Shown here: positions 1 through 6,505 of the stretch, piece by piece | How positions within the stretch are numbered: position 1 is the first letter of the stretch | Layout of the letters: the number at the start of each line of letters is the position of its first letter | Assembly (NCBI GenBank): GCA_002402755.1 | Contig: DHGK01000086.1 | Coordinates: forward strand, 1 to 12,114 | DNA length: 12,114 bases | Direction of reading: 5' to 3' | From: Planctomycetes bacterium UBA4800 | GTDB lineage: Bacteria > Planctomycetota > UBA8108 > UBA8890 > UBA8898 | Program-made: the position numbers and the translations under genes | The notes under the pieces: generated by a model | What the model saw: the letters and a program-made list of their open reading frames with translations, nothing else | Database searches by the model: none | What the model was told of the DNA's origin: nothing

Positions 1-15
1 TGCAGCTCCTGTCTG

Positions 16-44
16 GAAGATTCTTCGCTGCGCTCAGAATGACA
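16..44. repeat. Dispersed-repeat-like imperfect palindrome
   Basis: GAAGA-T-TCTTC at 16-26 is a perfect short palindrome. It overlaps an imperfect inverted repeat at 21-39 (TTCTTCGC / GCTCAGAA, six of eight bases pairing) that continues as TGACA. The sequence TTCTTCGCTGCGCTCAGAA resembles a short intergenic repeat found in many copies in diverse bacterial genomes. Copy number in this genome cannot be judged from one window. Confidence 0.4.
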
Positions 45-80
45 AGCAAATAATTTAGACTAAGCAATATTGTCAAACGC

Positions 81-101
81 CAGGTTCAAAAGTGGAACCT
101 G
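81..101. repeat. Perfect 7-bp stem inverted repeat
   Basis: CAGGTTC (81-87) and GAACCTG (95-101) are exact reverse complements separated by AAAAGTG. No T-run follows on either strand, so a rho-independent terminator is not supported. It is more likely part of a dispersed intergenic repeat. Confidence 0.5.
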
Positions 102-156
102 ACCTTGTCTTGTAGGTCGCGGTGGAGGGACCGTGCATGTCGGAATCAGGACCAAT

Positions 157-169
157 TTACGGACCGTAA
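157..169. repeat. 13-bp palindrome TTACGG-A-CCGTAA
   Basis: The two six-base arms are perfect reverse complements around a single central A. It could be a protein-binding site or part of a repeat element. No adjacent promoter was recognised. Confidence 0.4.
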
Positions 170-182
170 CCCGACGCTTATC

Positions 183-246
183 TTTGTTGGGTTACGCTCC
201 TAAAGGTCTTGATTAATTTTCTCCTTGTGTCGCTCCACCCAACAAA
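183..246. repeat. Interrupted inverted repeat downstream of rbsK
   Basis: TTTGTTGGGT (183-192) and ACCCAACAAA (237-246) are perfect 10-base inverted copies separated by 44 bases. The right arm ends 15 bases from the ribokinase stop, so the structure would lie in the 3' end of the rbsK transcript. It lacks the compact loop and U-run of an intrinsic terminator. The arms resemble the GTTGGGT...ACCCAAC ends of a widespread bacterial intergenic repeat, here with unrelated sequence between them. Confidence 0.5.
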
Positions 247-261
247 TGAAAATGAAATCCT

Positions 262-1179
262 CTACCCGTTCTGCTCCAAAAACCGCAGGACCTCACTCGC
301 CCTGGGGATGGCAGCCTGTGCCCCCAACCTGGTACAGGCCAGCGCCGCAGCAGCCTGGGCGTAGCGGATGGCGGTAGGCAGATCATCACCGACCATGCGT
401 CGGTAAGCAAAACAGCCCGAGAATGTATCCCCAGCGCCGGTGGAATCCACCGTTTCGACCTTAAACCCGGGCACAAGCTGCGCCCTGCCCGCGTCCAAAT
501 AAGCCACGCCCCGGGTGCCCAACGTAATCAAGGGTTCGCGAACCCCTAAACCTTGCAAGGCTTTAAGACCGGTTTCAAGATCTGCCAGGTCGGCCAGGGA
601 ACGTTGGGTGTAAAACTCATACTCCGACTGGTTGGGCGTGAGGTAGTCCACCCCATCCATCAGCCCATCGGGGTAAGCCATGGCTGGCGCCGGGTTGAGG
701 AAGATGGGCATCTTACCCCTGCAGAGCGCGAATGTCTTGGCAAGCGTCTCGACGCGGTTCTCATTTTGCAGCAGAACGGCATCGCAAGCCAGGATTTGCT
801 CACTCAGCGCCTCCACCTGTTCAGGTGAAAAGGTATCATTGGCCCCGCTGGCCAGCAAGATGCGGTTATCGCCGCCTTCGACGAAGATAAAGGCCAGGCC
901 GGTGGCTGCTTTCGGGTCCGTCAGAATGCCGTCGACGTTGATGCCATTGGCCCTGAAGTTATCCTTCACGAATTCCGCGTAAGGGTCGTTGCCTACCTGC
1001 CCAAACATGTGCACCTCAGCGCCTGATCGGGCCGCGGCCACCGCCTGGTTGGCGCCCTTGCCGCCGGGCAGGAGCTGAAAATCCCGGCCGCGCACGGTCT
1101 CGCCCGGCTCGGGCAGCGCCTGCATCTGCACGACGAAGTCCATGTTCAGGCTTCCGGCGATGACGATCGGTGTCCGCAT
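262..1179 (-). CDS. rbsK: Ribokinase (PfkB family sugar kinase)
   Basis: Predicted cytoplasmic kinase that phosphorylates D-ribose (or a related sugar) at O5 using ATP. The 305-residue length is normal for the family. Visible signatures are the N-terminal G-S-x-N-x-D substrate motif (residues 9-14), GGKGANQ at 39-45 (PfkB signature 1), NPAPA at 162-166, the TPNQSE segment at 181-186, and DSTGAGDTFSG at 245-255 (PfkB signature 2). Asp251 would be the catalytic base. The ATG at 1179 is supported by an AGGAG box eight bases upstream. It lies 16 bases after the permease stop, so the two are almost certainly cotranscribed as a transport and kinase pair. Composition is odd: roughly the first 53 codons are at ~74% GC, while the remainder, nearer the window edge, is mostly at 47-58%. 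This suggests a mosaic or chimeric gene, although the frame is intact throughout. Confidence 0.93.
   Translation of the reverse strand: MRTPIVIAGSLNMDFVVQMQALPEPGETVRGRDFQLLPGGKGANQAVAAARSGAEVHMFGQVGNDPYAEFVKDNFRANGINVDGILTDPKAATGLAFIFVEGGDNRILLASGANDTFSPEQVEALSEQILACDAVLLQNENRVETLAKTFALCRGKMPIFLNPAPAMAYPDGLMDGVDYLTPNQSEYEFYTQRSLADLADLETGLKALQGLGVREPLITLGTRGVAYLDAGRAQLVPGFKVETVDSTGAGDTFSGCFAYRRMVGDDLPTAIRYAQAAAALACTRLGAQAAIPRASEVLRFLEQNG
1000..1030. other. Abrupt base-composition break inside rbsK
   Basis: Hand counts of 60-base blocks give 58% (901-960), 52% (961-1020), then 75% (1021-1080) and 73% (1081-1140) G+C. Blocks further left, such as 241-300, 541-600 and 781-840, are 47-55%, although 841-900 is 67%. 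The change falls around ribokinase residues 50-60, between the conserved GGKGANQ motif and the GQVGND motif. Confidence 0.6.
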
Positions 1180-1195
1180 GGTGCCGCTCCTGCGC

Positions 1196-2215
1196 CTATG
1201 CCGCGCCCAGCCGCGCCCAGATGATGAGCGCCAGCCCCGCGAGGTACGAGACGAACATCGCGGCGAGCAGCTTGCCGGTGCCCGCCGGCGCCGCCTTGAA
1301 CTCCTTCCAGACGAACACGCCCCAGCAAGCCGCGATCAGGGTCGCGCCCTGCCCCAGGCCGTACGACACCGAGGGATTGGCGCGCTCGGACGCGAGTATG
1401 TTCAGCGACATGCCCACGTTCCAGATCATGCCGCCGAGCATGCCGATGAGGTGCAGCCTCGCGTTCCCCTTGCCGAAGTAATCGCCGAACGGCACCGGCT
1501 CGCCGACGAAAGGCGTGCGCATGACGATGCTGTTCCAGATGAAGCTCGACGCGAGGAGCCCCGCCGAGAAGACCGCCACGGCCGCGTAGGGGTACATCCT
1601 GCCCGCATCGACGAGGACGCCGTCCTTCTTCTCGGGCATCGACCACACCACGAACATGTAGAAGAGCCCCATGAGCACGCCGGCGATGATCGAGATCGCG
1701 ATGCCCTTCCCCACGGTGCGCTCGCCCTGGGCGGGCAGGCGGCGATACGCGATCGCGTTGATGACGATCGCCGCGACGATGCCGGCGACGCCGAGCGACA
1801 GCATGACGCCATCGACGCCCGCCGGATTGTTGATGTAGTTGACGGCCACGCCTTCCACGAGCGCGATGCCGATGCCGATCGGGAACGCCACGGCGAGGCC
1901 GGCGATGTCGATCGCCGCCACGAGCAGGATGTTGGCGAGGTTGAAGATCACCCCGCCCAGGAACGCCCAGCCGATCGAGACGGCGCTCGCCTGGCCAAGA
2001 TCCTCGAGGAACGTCCGGCCCTCCGAGCCCATGCTCCCCAGCGTGAACGCGAAGAGAAGCGAGAGCAGCAGGACGCCGATCGAGTAGTCCCAGTAGAAGA
2101 GCTGGAACCGCCACTCCTTGGACGCGAGCTTCTGGGTGTTGGCCCAGGAGCCCCAGCAGAGCATCGTGACGAAGCACAGCAGCACCGCGACTTCCGGCGA
2201 TTGGACGACGAACAT
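1196..2215 (-). CDS. GRP-family (RbsU-like) sugar permease, ten predicted TM segments
   Basis: Integral membrane protein of 339 residues belonging to the drug/metabolite transporter superfamily. It most resembles the glucose/ribose porter (GRP) and rhamnose-symporter type carriers. Ten hydrophobic segments are visible at about residues 8-26, 42-60, 79-100, 102-125, 135-156, 170-192, 208-230, 253-275, 284-303 and 314-334. An N-terminal W-G-S-W-A motif (21-25) and a central F-P-I-G-I-G stretch (111-116) fit this group. There is no signal peptide beyond the first TM segment. The ATG at 2215 is preceded by GGAGG about 11 bases upstream. Ribokinase follows 16 bases later, so ribose, or a similar sugar phosphorylated after entry, is the most likely substrate. 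This is inferred from context rather than from binding residues. Confidence 0.8.
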   Translation of the reverse strand: MFVVQSPEVAVLLCFVTMLCWGSWANTQKLASKEWRFQLFYWDYSIGVLLLSLLFAFTLGSMGSEGRTFLEDLGQASAVSIGWAFLGGVIFNLANILLVAAIDIAGLAVAFPIGIGIALVEGVAVNYINNPAGVDGVMLSLGVAGIVAAIVINAIAYRRLPAQGERTVGKGIAISIIAGVLMGLFYMFVVWSMPEKKDGVLVDAGRMYPYAAVAVFSAGLLASSFIWNSIVMRTPFVGEPVPFGDYFGKGNARLHLIGMLGGMIWNVGMSLNILASERANPSVSYGLGQGATLIAACWGVFVWKEFKAAPAGTGKLLAAMFVSYLAGLALIIWARLGAA

Positions 2216-2255
2216 GGCGTTCTCAACCTCCTCTCGGGAACGAGCGGCCGCGCAC

Positions 2256-2275
2256 GCCGCGGCCCGCCGCGGCCC
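2256..2275. repeat. Tandem 10-bp G/C repeat in the permease leader
   Basis: Two back-to-back copies of GCCGCGGCCC, each containing the palindrome CCGCGG, lie 41-60 bases upstream of the permease ATG in its predicted 5' leader. They may form stable RNA structure or simply reflect local GC-rich drift. Confidence 0.35.
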
Positions 2276-2304
2276 GCACGCCGCGCGCCGCCCGCGACCA
2301 CGCC

Positions 2305-2333
2305 ATGGTTTCAGAAAACAGCGGGCGTGTCAA
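2305..2333 (-). promoter_or_regulatory. Candidate promoter for the permease-rbsK pair
   Basis: Read on the minus strand there is a perfect -35 box TTGACA (plus-strand TGTCAA, 2328-2333). After a 17-base spacer comes AACCAT (2305-2310), a weak -10 matching three of six consensus positions. The local sequence is slightly AT-richer than its surroundings. Transcription would give a leader of roughly 80 nt containing the G/C repeats. Confidence 0.35.
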
Positions 2334-2347
2334 TGCGGCGCGGACCC

Positions 2348-3967
2348 TCAGAACCCCGCCTGGTCGGCCAGCCCGATCTCGCGCAGAACGCCCGGGCGCG
2401 CCTTCACCTGCTCCAGGAACCCGAGCGGCCCGCCGCGATGCGCCGGGAAGCCGGTTTCCAGAACAAGCGCCAGGTCGATGCGCTCGGCGGCCGCCGGATC
2501 GACTCCCTGCAACCCCCTCCACATTGCGCAGACGAGTTCGTAGGCGATGTCGGGCGTCGCGCGCGCGGCCGGACCGTGGGCCCGCAGCCGGCGCGCCGTC
2601 TCCCTCGTCGCGAAGCCCATGGCCTGGAGCGACCCCAGTATCTTCCTGTCCCCCACGCCGCCCTCGCGGAACTGCCGCCAGCGCGTCTCGAACGTGCTCA
2701 GGCATCTGAAGACCGGCTCGGCGTCGTTCCTCGCGAGCACCATGAATCCCAGGCCGCGCAGGAACGCCGCGGCGCGCTCGCTGCGGCCGTGCAGCACGCA
2801 CGTGCGGCCCGTCAGCGCATCGTAGCCGAATGCCACCTCGGCGTCCTCGACCCCGCTCGGGCCGGCCGCGCGCTTCCCGCGATCGACCAGCACCACCGCG
2901 CCGCGTCCAAGGTGCCGGCGCTCGGCGGCGCCGAGCGGCGCCGTGCCGTCGGTCACGACCAGGTCCCGGCCTGCGAACCCCGCGCGCTCCTCGCTCACCG
3001 ACACGCAGGCGGCCGCCTGCTCCTTCCGTTCGGGCGCGTACCGCTCGGTGTCGCGCATGATCCAGCACAGCCCGTCGCCGAGCGCACGCGCGTCCCGGAG
3101 GCACCACCTGACCCTGACGCCGCGCTGCGCGAGCGCGCACACCCACTGCCACCCGCCTTCGGCCGCGAGCACCAGCGCGCGCCGGGGCAGAGCCCTCGGC
3201 CCGCCGAGCAGCGCGGCCTTGGCGTGTTCGAACCGGAGCAACTGGCGGCGCTCGGGGTCGGCCGCAAGCTCGGCGATCGCGGCCGCGGCCCTCGCGGGGC
3301 TCGGCTCCTCGAAGAGAAGCCGCACCGCCGCAGCCGCCGCGCGCGGCGCCGCGCGCGCCGCAAGCTCGCCGAGCGCCTGGCGCCTGACGAGCCTGCGCCC
3401 GAGACGCGTTCTGAAGAGCCGCGGCGGCGGGCGGCGCGCGGGGGGCTCCATCGCCGCCGCCGTGTCGCGCAGGACCTGCGCCGGTGCGAGCGCATCCACC
3501 AGCCCGATCGCCGCGGCGCGGGCGGCTTCGATCCTCGCCCCGCGCACCGCGATGCCGATCGCCTCGCCCATGCCGCACAGCTCGCGGAGGCGCCACAGCG
3601 CGGTGCCGGCGGGAACGAGCCCCTGGCTCGCCTCGATGAGCGCGATGGCGCCCTCGGGCGCAGCCACCCTGGCGCGGCACGCCAGCGCCAGGGTCGCCGC
3701 AAGACCGCAGAGCGCCGTTTCGACGACCGCGACGGTGAGCCCCGGCAGCGCGGCAAGGCGCCGCTCCTCCTCGCCGCGCGCCTCCGCCTCGCGCGCGTCA
3801 ACGGCCGGCGCGCAATCCTCCGGCGCCATGCCCGCGAGCTCGACGACGATCGTGCCCGAGAATCCCTCGAGCCGCGCGAGCGCCTCGGGAAACGGCTCGC
3901 CGCCCGCATCGGGCGCCAGCGTCTTCGCGCCGTCCCGCATGTCGCCCGCACGCCACGCCGTCTTCAC
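2348..3967 (-). CDS. Diverged FadB/FadJ-like protein (crotonase + 3-hydroxyacyl-CoA dehydrogenase layout)
   Basis: A 539-residue protein with the order of a beta-oxidation multifunctional subunit but shorter than the usual ~700. Residues 40-165 resemble enoyl-CoA hydratase: the CGLAATLALACRARVA stretch (87-102), IEASQGLVPAG (111-121) and a GLVD turn (155-158). Residues 262-300 look like the start of the dehydrogenase Rossmann fold. Residues 472-520 match the C-terminal dehydrogenase domain, including the recognisable GFPAHRGGPLGF (506-517). Several key residues appear lost. The first catalytic Glu of hydratases falls on a Thr, although Glu112 fits the second. The GxGxMG NAD loop reads AAEGGW (268-273), and no H-F-F-N-P catalytic-His motif is present. 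The start is GTG at 3967, overlapping the thiolase stop as GTGA, which implies translational coupling. It may be a scaffold or an enzyme with altered chemistry; the biochemical role is unknown. Confidence 0.72.
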   Translation of the reverse strand: MKTAWRAGDMRDGAKTLAPDAGGEPFPEALARLEGFSGTIVVELAGMAPEDCAPAVDAREAEARGEEERRLAALPGLTVAVVETALCGLAATLALACRARVAAPEGAIALIEASQGLVPAGTALWRLRELCGMGEAIGIAVRGARIEAARAAAIGLVDALAPAQVLRDTAAAMEPPARRPPPRLFRTRLGRRLVRRQALGELAARAAPRAAAAAVRLLFEEPSPARAAAAIAELAADPERRQLLRFEHAKAALLGGPRALPRRALVLAAEGGWQWVCALAQRGVRVRWCLRDARALGDGLCWIMRDTERYAPERKEQAAACVSVSEERAGFAGRDLVVTDGTAPLGAAERRHLGRGAVVLVDRGKRAAGPSGVEDAEVAFGYDALTGRTCVLHGRSERAAAFLRGLGFMVLARNDAEPVFRCLSTFETRWRQFREGGVGDRKILGSLQAMGFATRETARRLRAHGPAARATPDIAYELVCAMWRGLQGVDPAAAERIDLALVLETGFPAHRGGPLGFLEQVKARPGVLREIGLADQAGF

Positions 3968-5061
3968 CGCTCGGCCCCCTCGATCAGCGCCGCGCCGCAG
4001 AGCCCGCCGCCGGCGGCGGCCGCCACGCCGAGCCCCCCCGGCTCGAGCCGCGCGCGCAGGCACAGGAGGTGCCTGAGCATGGTGCCCCCCGGCACGTGGC
4101 CGAGCGCGATCGCGCCGCCGGCGCGGTTGAGCTTCTGCCTGATGCCGAACCCGAGTTCCTTGAGCGCGGCGGCGACGTGCGCCGCCGACCGCTCGTGCAG
4201 CTCCAGGGCCTGCAGATCCCCGAGCGCGACGCCTTCAGCCTCGAGCACCGCCGCGACGGCGGCGCCGAGGCTCGAGCCCTCGGGCCGCGCGCCGGCGACG
4301 ACGACGCGGCGGAGCAGGGCGCCGCGCCGCCCCGCTCCCGCGAGCATCGCCGCGGCGCCGTCGCACGGCAGCGCGATGTTCGCGTGGGTCGTCACGCTCC
4401 CCGGCCGGCTCTTCATGGCCGGCGCCGCGGCGAACTTCTGCGCGCTGGCCGTCGCGACGATGCACTGGTCGTCCCGCACGTGCTCCTCGAAGTCCGCGCC
4501 GGCGAACAAGCCCACGCGCTCGGCCCCGAGCACGCCCTCCTCGCGGGCGCGCGCCGCGTTCGTGTGGCTCTCGATCGCGATCGAATCGAGCGCGTCGCGC
4601 CGCAGGCCGTGCGCGCGCGCGACCGCCTCGGCATCGTCGCCGAGGAGCAGCCCCGTGTCCGGATCCGTGCTCATCCGGTCGAGGATCGATCTGCCGGCCT
4701 CCTGGTTCCCGATCGCCGCGCTCGCCGAATCCGCGCCGATGATGAGCGTGAGGCCGCCGCGCGCAAGGTGCCGGTCGAGCGCCACGAGCGGCCCGACGGC
4801 ATCCTCCAGCACGGCGATGCAGGGGCGGTCGGGCGCGAGGCCGAGCTCGTGCGCGAGCACGCGGGCGGGGTACGGCGGAAAGCTTGCGGCCGCGCCCGTG
4901 CACAGGACGAGCGCCGCCACGTCTTCGAGAGCCGTCTCCGTGCGGGCCAGCGCCTCCTCGGCCGCCGCGCGCGCAAGCGCGAGCGGCCCGAACGAGGCCA
5001 GCGCCCCCTTCGCGCGTCCGAACGGCGTCCGCGCGCCGCCGAGAATCCGCATCGCATCCAC
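3964..5061 (-). CDS. Thiolase-fold protein with a degenerate active site
   Basis: 365 residues from a GTG start. AGGTGAGG, which overlaps the stop of the preceding VWA gene, sits six bases upstream; the alternative ATG at 5052 would remove three residues. Thiolase features in order are RILGGARTPFGR (5-16), a candidate nucleophile Cys81 in RPCIAVLED, the SIAIESHTNAARA helix (160-172), SVTTHANIALPCDGAAA (222-238), and GGAIALGHVPGG (315-326) with the expected catalytic His322. By eye, the NEAF motif is replaced by HERS (289-292). The second catalytic Cys, normally two residues before the GGG turn, is Ala349 in AAAAGGGLCG. Canonical CxSGxxA after the nucleophile is also absent. The protein is probably cytoplasmic and pairs with the overlapping FadB-like gene, like FadA with FadB. 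Ketoacyl-CoA thiolase activity is doubtful. Confidence 0.75.
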   Translation of the reverse strand: MDAMRILGGARTPFGRAKGALASFGPLALARAAAEEALARTETALEDVAALVLCTGAAASFPPYPARVLAHELGLAPDRPCIAVLEDAVGPLVALDRHLARGGLTLIIGADSASAAIGNQEAGRSILDRMSTDPDTGLLLGDDAEAVARAHGLRRDALDSIAIESHTNAARAREEGVLGAERVGLFAGADFEEHVRDDQCIVATASAQKFAAAPAMKSRPGSVTTHANIALPCDGAAAMLAGAGRRGALLRRVVVAGARPEGSSLGAAVAAVLEAEGVALGDLQALELHERSAAHVAAALKELGFGIRQKLNRAGGAIALGHVPGGTMLRHLLCLRARLEPGGLGVAAAAGGGLCGAALIEGAER

Positions 5062-5069
5062 GCGCAACC

Positions 5070-6467
5070 TCACCTGATCGGCCGGTACTTGCCGTTGTGC
5101 TCCTGCGAGAGCTTCTTCAGGAAGTCCTCCTCCGCGCCGGGGAACCCGAGCGTGAAGATGCGCACGCCCCGCCGGAAGTTGAGCACCTTGGCCCGCGCGA
5201 GGATCTCCGCGATGAGCCTGGGCGCATCCGCGGGCAGGCCCGGGCCGACCGACCCCTGGTGCGTCGGCGCGCCGTCCGTGATCAGGTAGATCGTGTCGAC
5301 GATCGGATCCTCGAACGCGTACTCCAGGGCCATGTCGGTCACGGTGATGCCCTCGGCCCTGAGGCTCTCGATGAAGTCGATCGCCTGGCGCTTGCGCGCC
5401 GCGTCCGCCGGCACGAGGTTCTCCTTCCAGGGCTTGACGTCGCTGGAATAGGCAATGATGTTGAACGACTTGTCGTCCGGCAGATCCCGGATGACGCGCA
5501 CCAGTTCCTCCTTCGCCCGGAAGATCCGCTCGCGGCTCTCGTCGATGATGACGCCGTCCTTCCTCGTCACGCTGCGCGGCCGCGGGCCGCCGTCGAGCGG
5601 CAGCGGATCGGTCGTCGTCATGCTGCCGGACACGTCCAGAACGAACGCGATGTTCTTGCCCGTGAGATCCAGGCCGAAGATCACGCTGCGGCCCTCGGCC
5701 GGCTCCTCCACGGGCCTGGTCGGGTCGATCCTCGCGGCGTGGGCCGTGTAGAAGCTGCGGTACAGCGCCGGCATCGCCATCACCCGGCCGCACAGCCGCG
5801 CCAGCGCGTCCTGGAGCGCCACCGGCACGCGGTCCCACTCCGGCGTCCGGTATCCCGCCATCGCCCCCTTGCCCTTGGCCCTCACGGTCGGCCTGGCGCT
5901 CCCCATCTTCTTCTCGAGCGCCTCCCAGTAGTCGATGAGGGGCAGGATCGCCTCCTTCTTTCGGGAGACGCCCAGCGTGCGCACGGCCTCGACGACGACG
6001 CGCGGGTCTTTCTCGGCCTTCAGGATGTCCAGGCTCAGCTTCACCGTGTCGAGCTTCGGATTCGCGCGCGCCGCGGCGGCCAGGAGATACCGCGCCGCCC
6101 AGTGCTTCTCCGCGACGGCGAAGCGTCCCACGGCGATCAGGGCCTCCTGGTCGGTCAGCCTCGCCACGCAGCGGGCCGCGGCCGTGAAGAGGCGAAAGCG
6201 GTCATCGAGGCCCACGTCCGCATCGGACAGATCCTCCGCCGCCGCGTAGTACTTGAGGACGACCTGCAGGGCATCGAGCGTGTCCTCCTGCCCGCAGGCC
6301 TCCAGACCGGCGACCAGCCCCTGCACGTTGCGCTGCCTGAGCGCGTCGGCGAGGGCGCGCTCCGCCTGCATGAGCCGGACGGCGCCCGGCTTCGCGGCCG
6401 CCGCGCGTCCCGGCCCGGCCAACGCGCACAGACACGCCAGCGCCGTGATCGCCACCGGTACGCGCAT
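5070..6467 (-). CDS. Exported von Willebrand factor type A domain protein
   Basis: 465 residues with a clear Sec-type signal peptide: Arg2, hydrophobic core 4-18, then a GRAAAA region with likely cleavage around residue 24-25. Residues 30-240 are alpha-helical and alanine-rich with HEAT/ARM-like character (for example 95-180). A VWA domain spans about 266-462. Its metal-ion-dependent adhesion site looks complete: DVSGS (278-282), Thr375/Thr377 in ITVTD, and Asp398 in ITDGAP. The metal site suggests divalent-cation-mediated protein binding in the periplasm or outside the cell. The ATG at 6467 was preferred because AGGAG is eight bases upstream; ATG 6473 leaves only two. The gene lies 38 bases after the SorE-like gene and its stop is part of the thiolase ribosome-binding site, so it belongs to the same transcript. 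Its partner is unknown. Confidence 0.85.
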   Translation of the reverse strand: MRVPVAITALACLCALAGPGRAAAAKPGAVRLMQAERALADALRQRNVQGLVAGLEACGQEDTLDALQVVLKYYAAAEDLSDADVGLDDRFRLFTAAARCVARLTDQEALIAVGRFAVAEKHWAARYLLAAAARANPKLDTVKLSLDILKAEKDPRVVVEAVRTLGVSRKKEAILPLIDYWEALEKKMGSARPTVRAKGKGAMAGYRTPEWDRVPVALQDALARLCGRVMAMPALYRSFYTAHAARIDPTRPVEEPAEGRSVIFGLDLTGKNIAFVLDVSGSMTTTDPLPLDGGPRPRSVTRKDGVIIDESRERIFRAKEELVRVIRDLPDDKSFNIIAYSSDVKPWKENLVPADAARKRQAIDFIESLRAEGITVTDMALEYAFEDPIVDTIYLITDGAPTHQGSVGPGLPADAPRLIAEILARAKVLNFRRGVRIFTLGFPGAEEDFLKKLSQEHNGKYRPIR

Positions 6468-6505
6468 GGTCATCGCTCCTTTCCCGGCGCGCCGGCGCGC
6501 CGCGC

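Larger units (their letters stand above)
1..261. other. AT-richer intergenic end with several inverted repeats and no gene
   Basis: This stretch follows the ribokinase stop codon and contains no reading frame that I believe. Its composition (about 45% G+C in the first 60 bases) is far below the ~72% seen further right. It holds at least four inverted repeats, listed separately, and phrases such as the block at 21-44 and the GTTGGGTTACGCT/CGCTCCACCCAAC pair. These recall high-copy intergenic repeats that I know from many bacterial genomes, including Chloroflexi and cyanobacteria. That recollection is not a database result. Confidence 0.55.
2216..2347. other. Intergenic region between the FadB-like gene and the permease
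   Basis: The 132 bases hold a candidate promoter (2305-2333) and, at about 2243-2300, an almost pure G/C leader. The leader includes two adjacent copies of GCCGCGGCCC (2256-2265, 2266-2275), which could fold strongly in RNA. No clear terminator with a T-run is visible for the upstream cluster, so readthrough into the permease and rbsK genes remains possible. Confidence 0.5.

Noticed and set aside
183..246. Rho-independent terminator of rbsK
   Set aside because: The inverted repeat has a 44-base loop and no U-run after the stem.
213..476. 87-codon minus-strand frame overlapping the 3' end of rbsK
   Set aside because: It overlaps a clear ribokinase C-terminus including the GAGD motif region, in another frame, and has no ribosome-binding site or conserved motif.
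2223..3680. 485-codon minus-strand frame overlapping the FadB-like gene in another frame
   Set aside because: The translation is Arg/Gly/Ala-rich without recognisable motifs, while the other frame carries crotonase and dehydrogenase signatures.
1142..5077. Exceptionally long plus-strand open frame (1311 codons)
   Set aside because: It runs antisense to the permease, FadB-like and thiolase genes, and its translation is low-complexity Arg/Ala/Pro/His-rich with no domain motifs. Long antisense frames are expected where GC-rich third positions remove stop codons.
5053..5838. N-terminal extension of the thiolase frame to 5838
   Set aside because: The extension is the out-of-frame shadow of the VWA gene. 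The GTG at 5061 with AGGTGAGG six bases upstream and the onset of the RILGGARTPFGR motif mark the real start.
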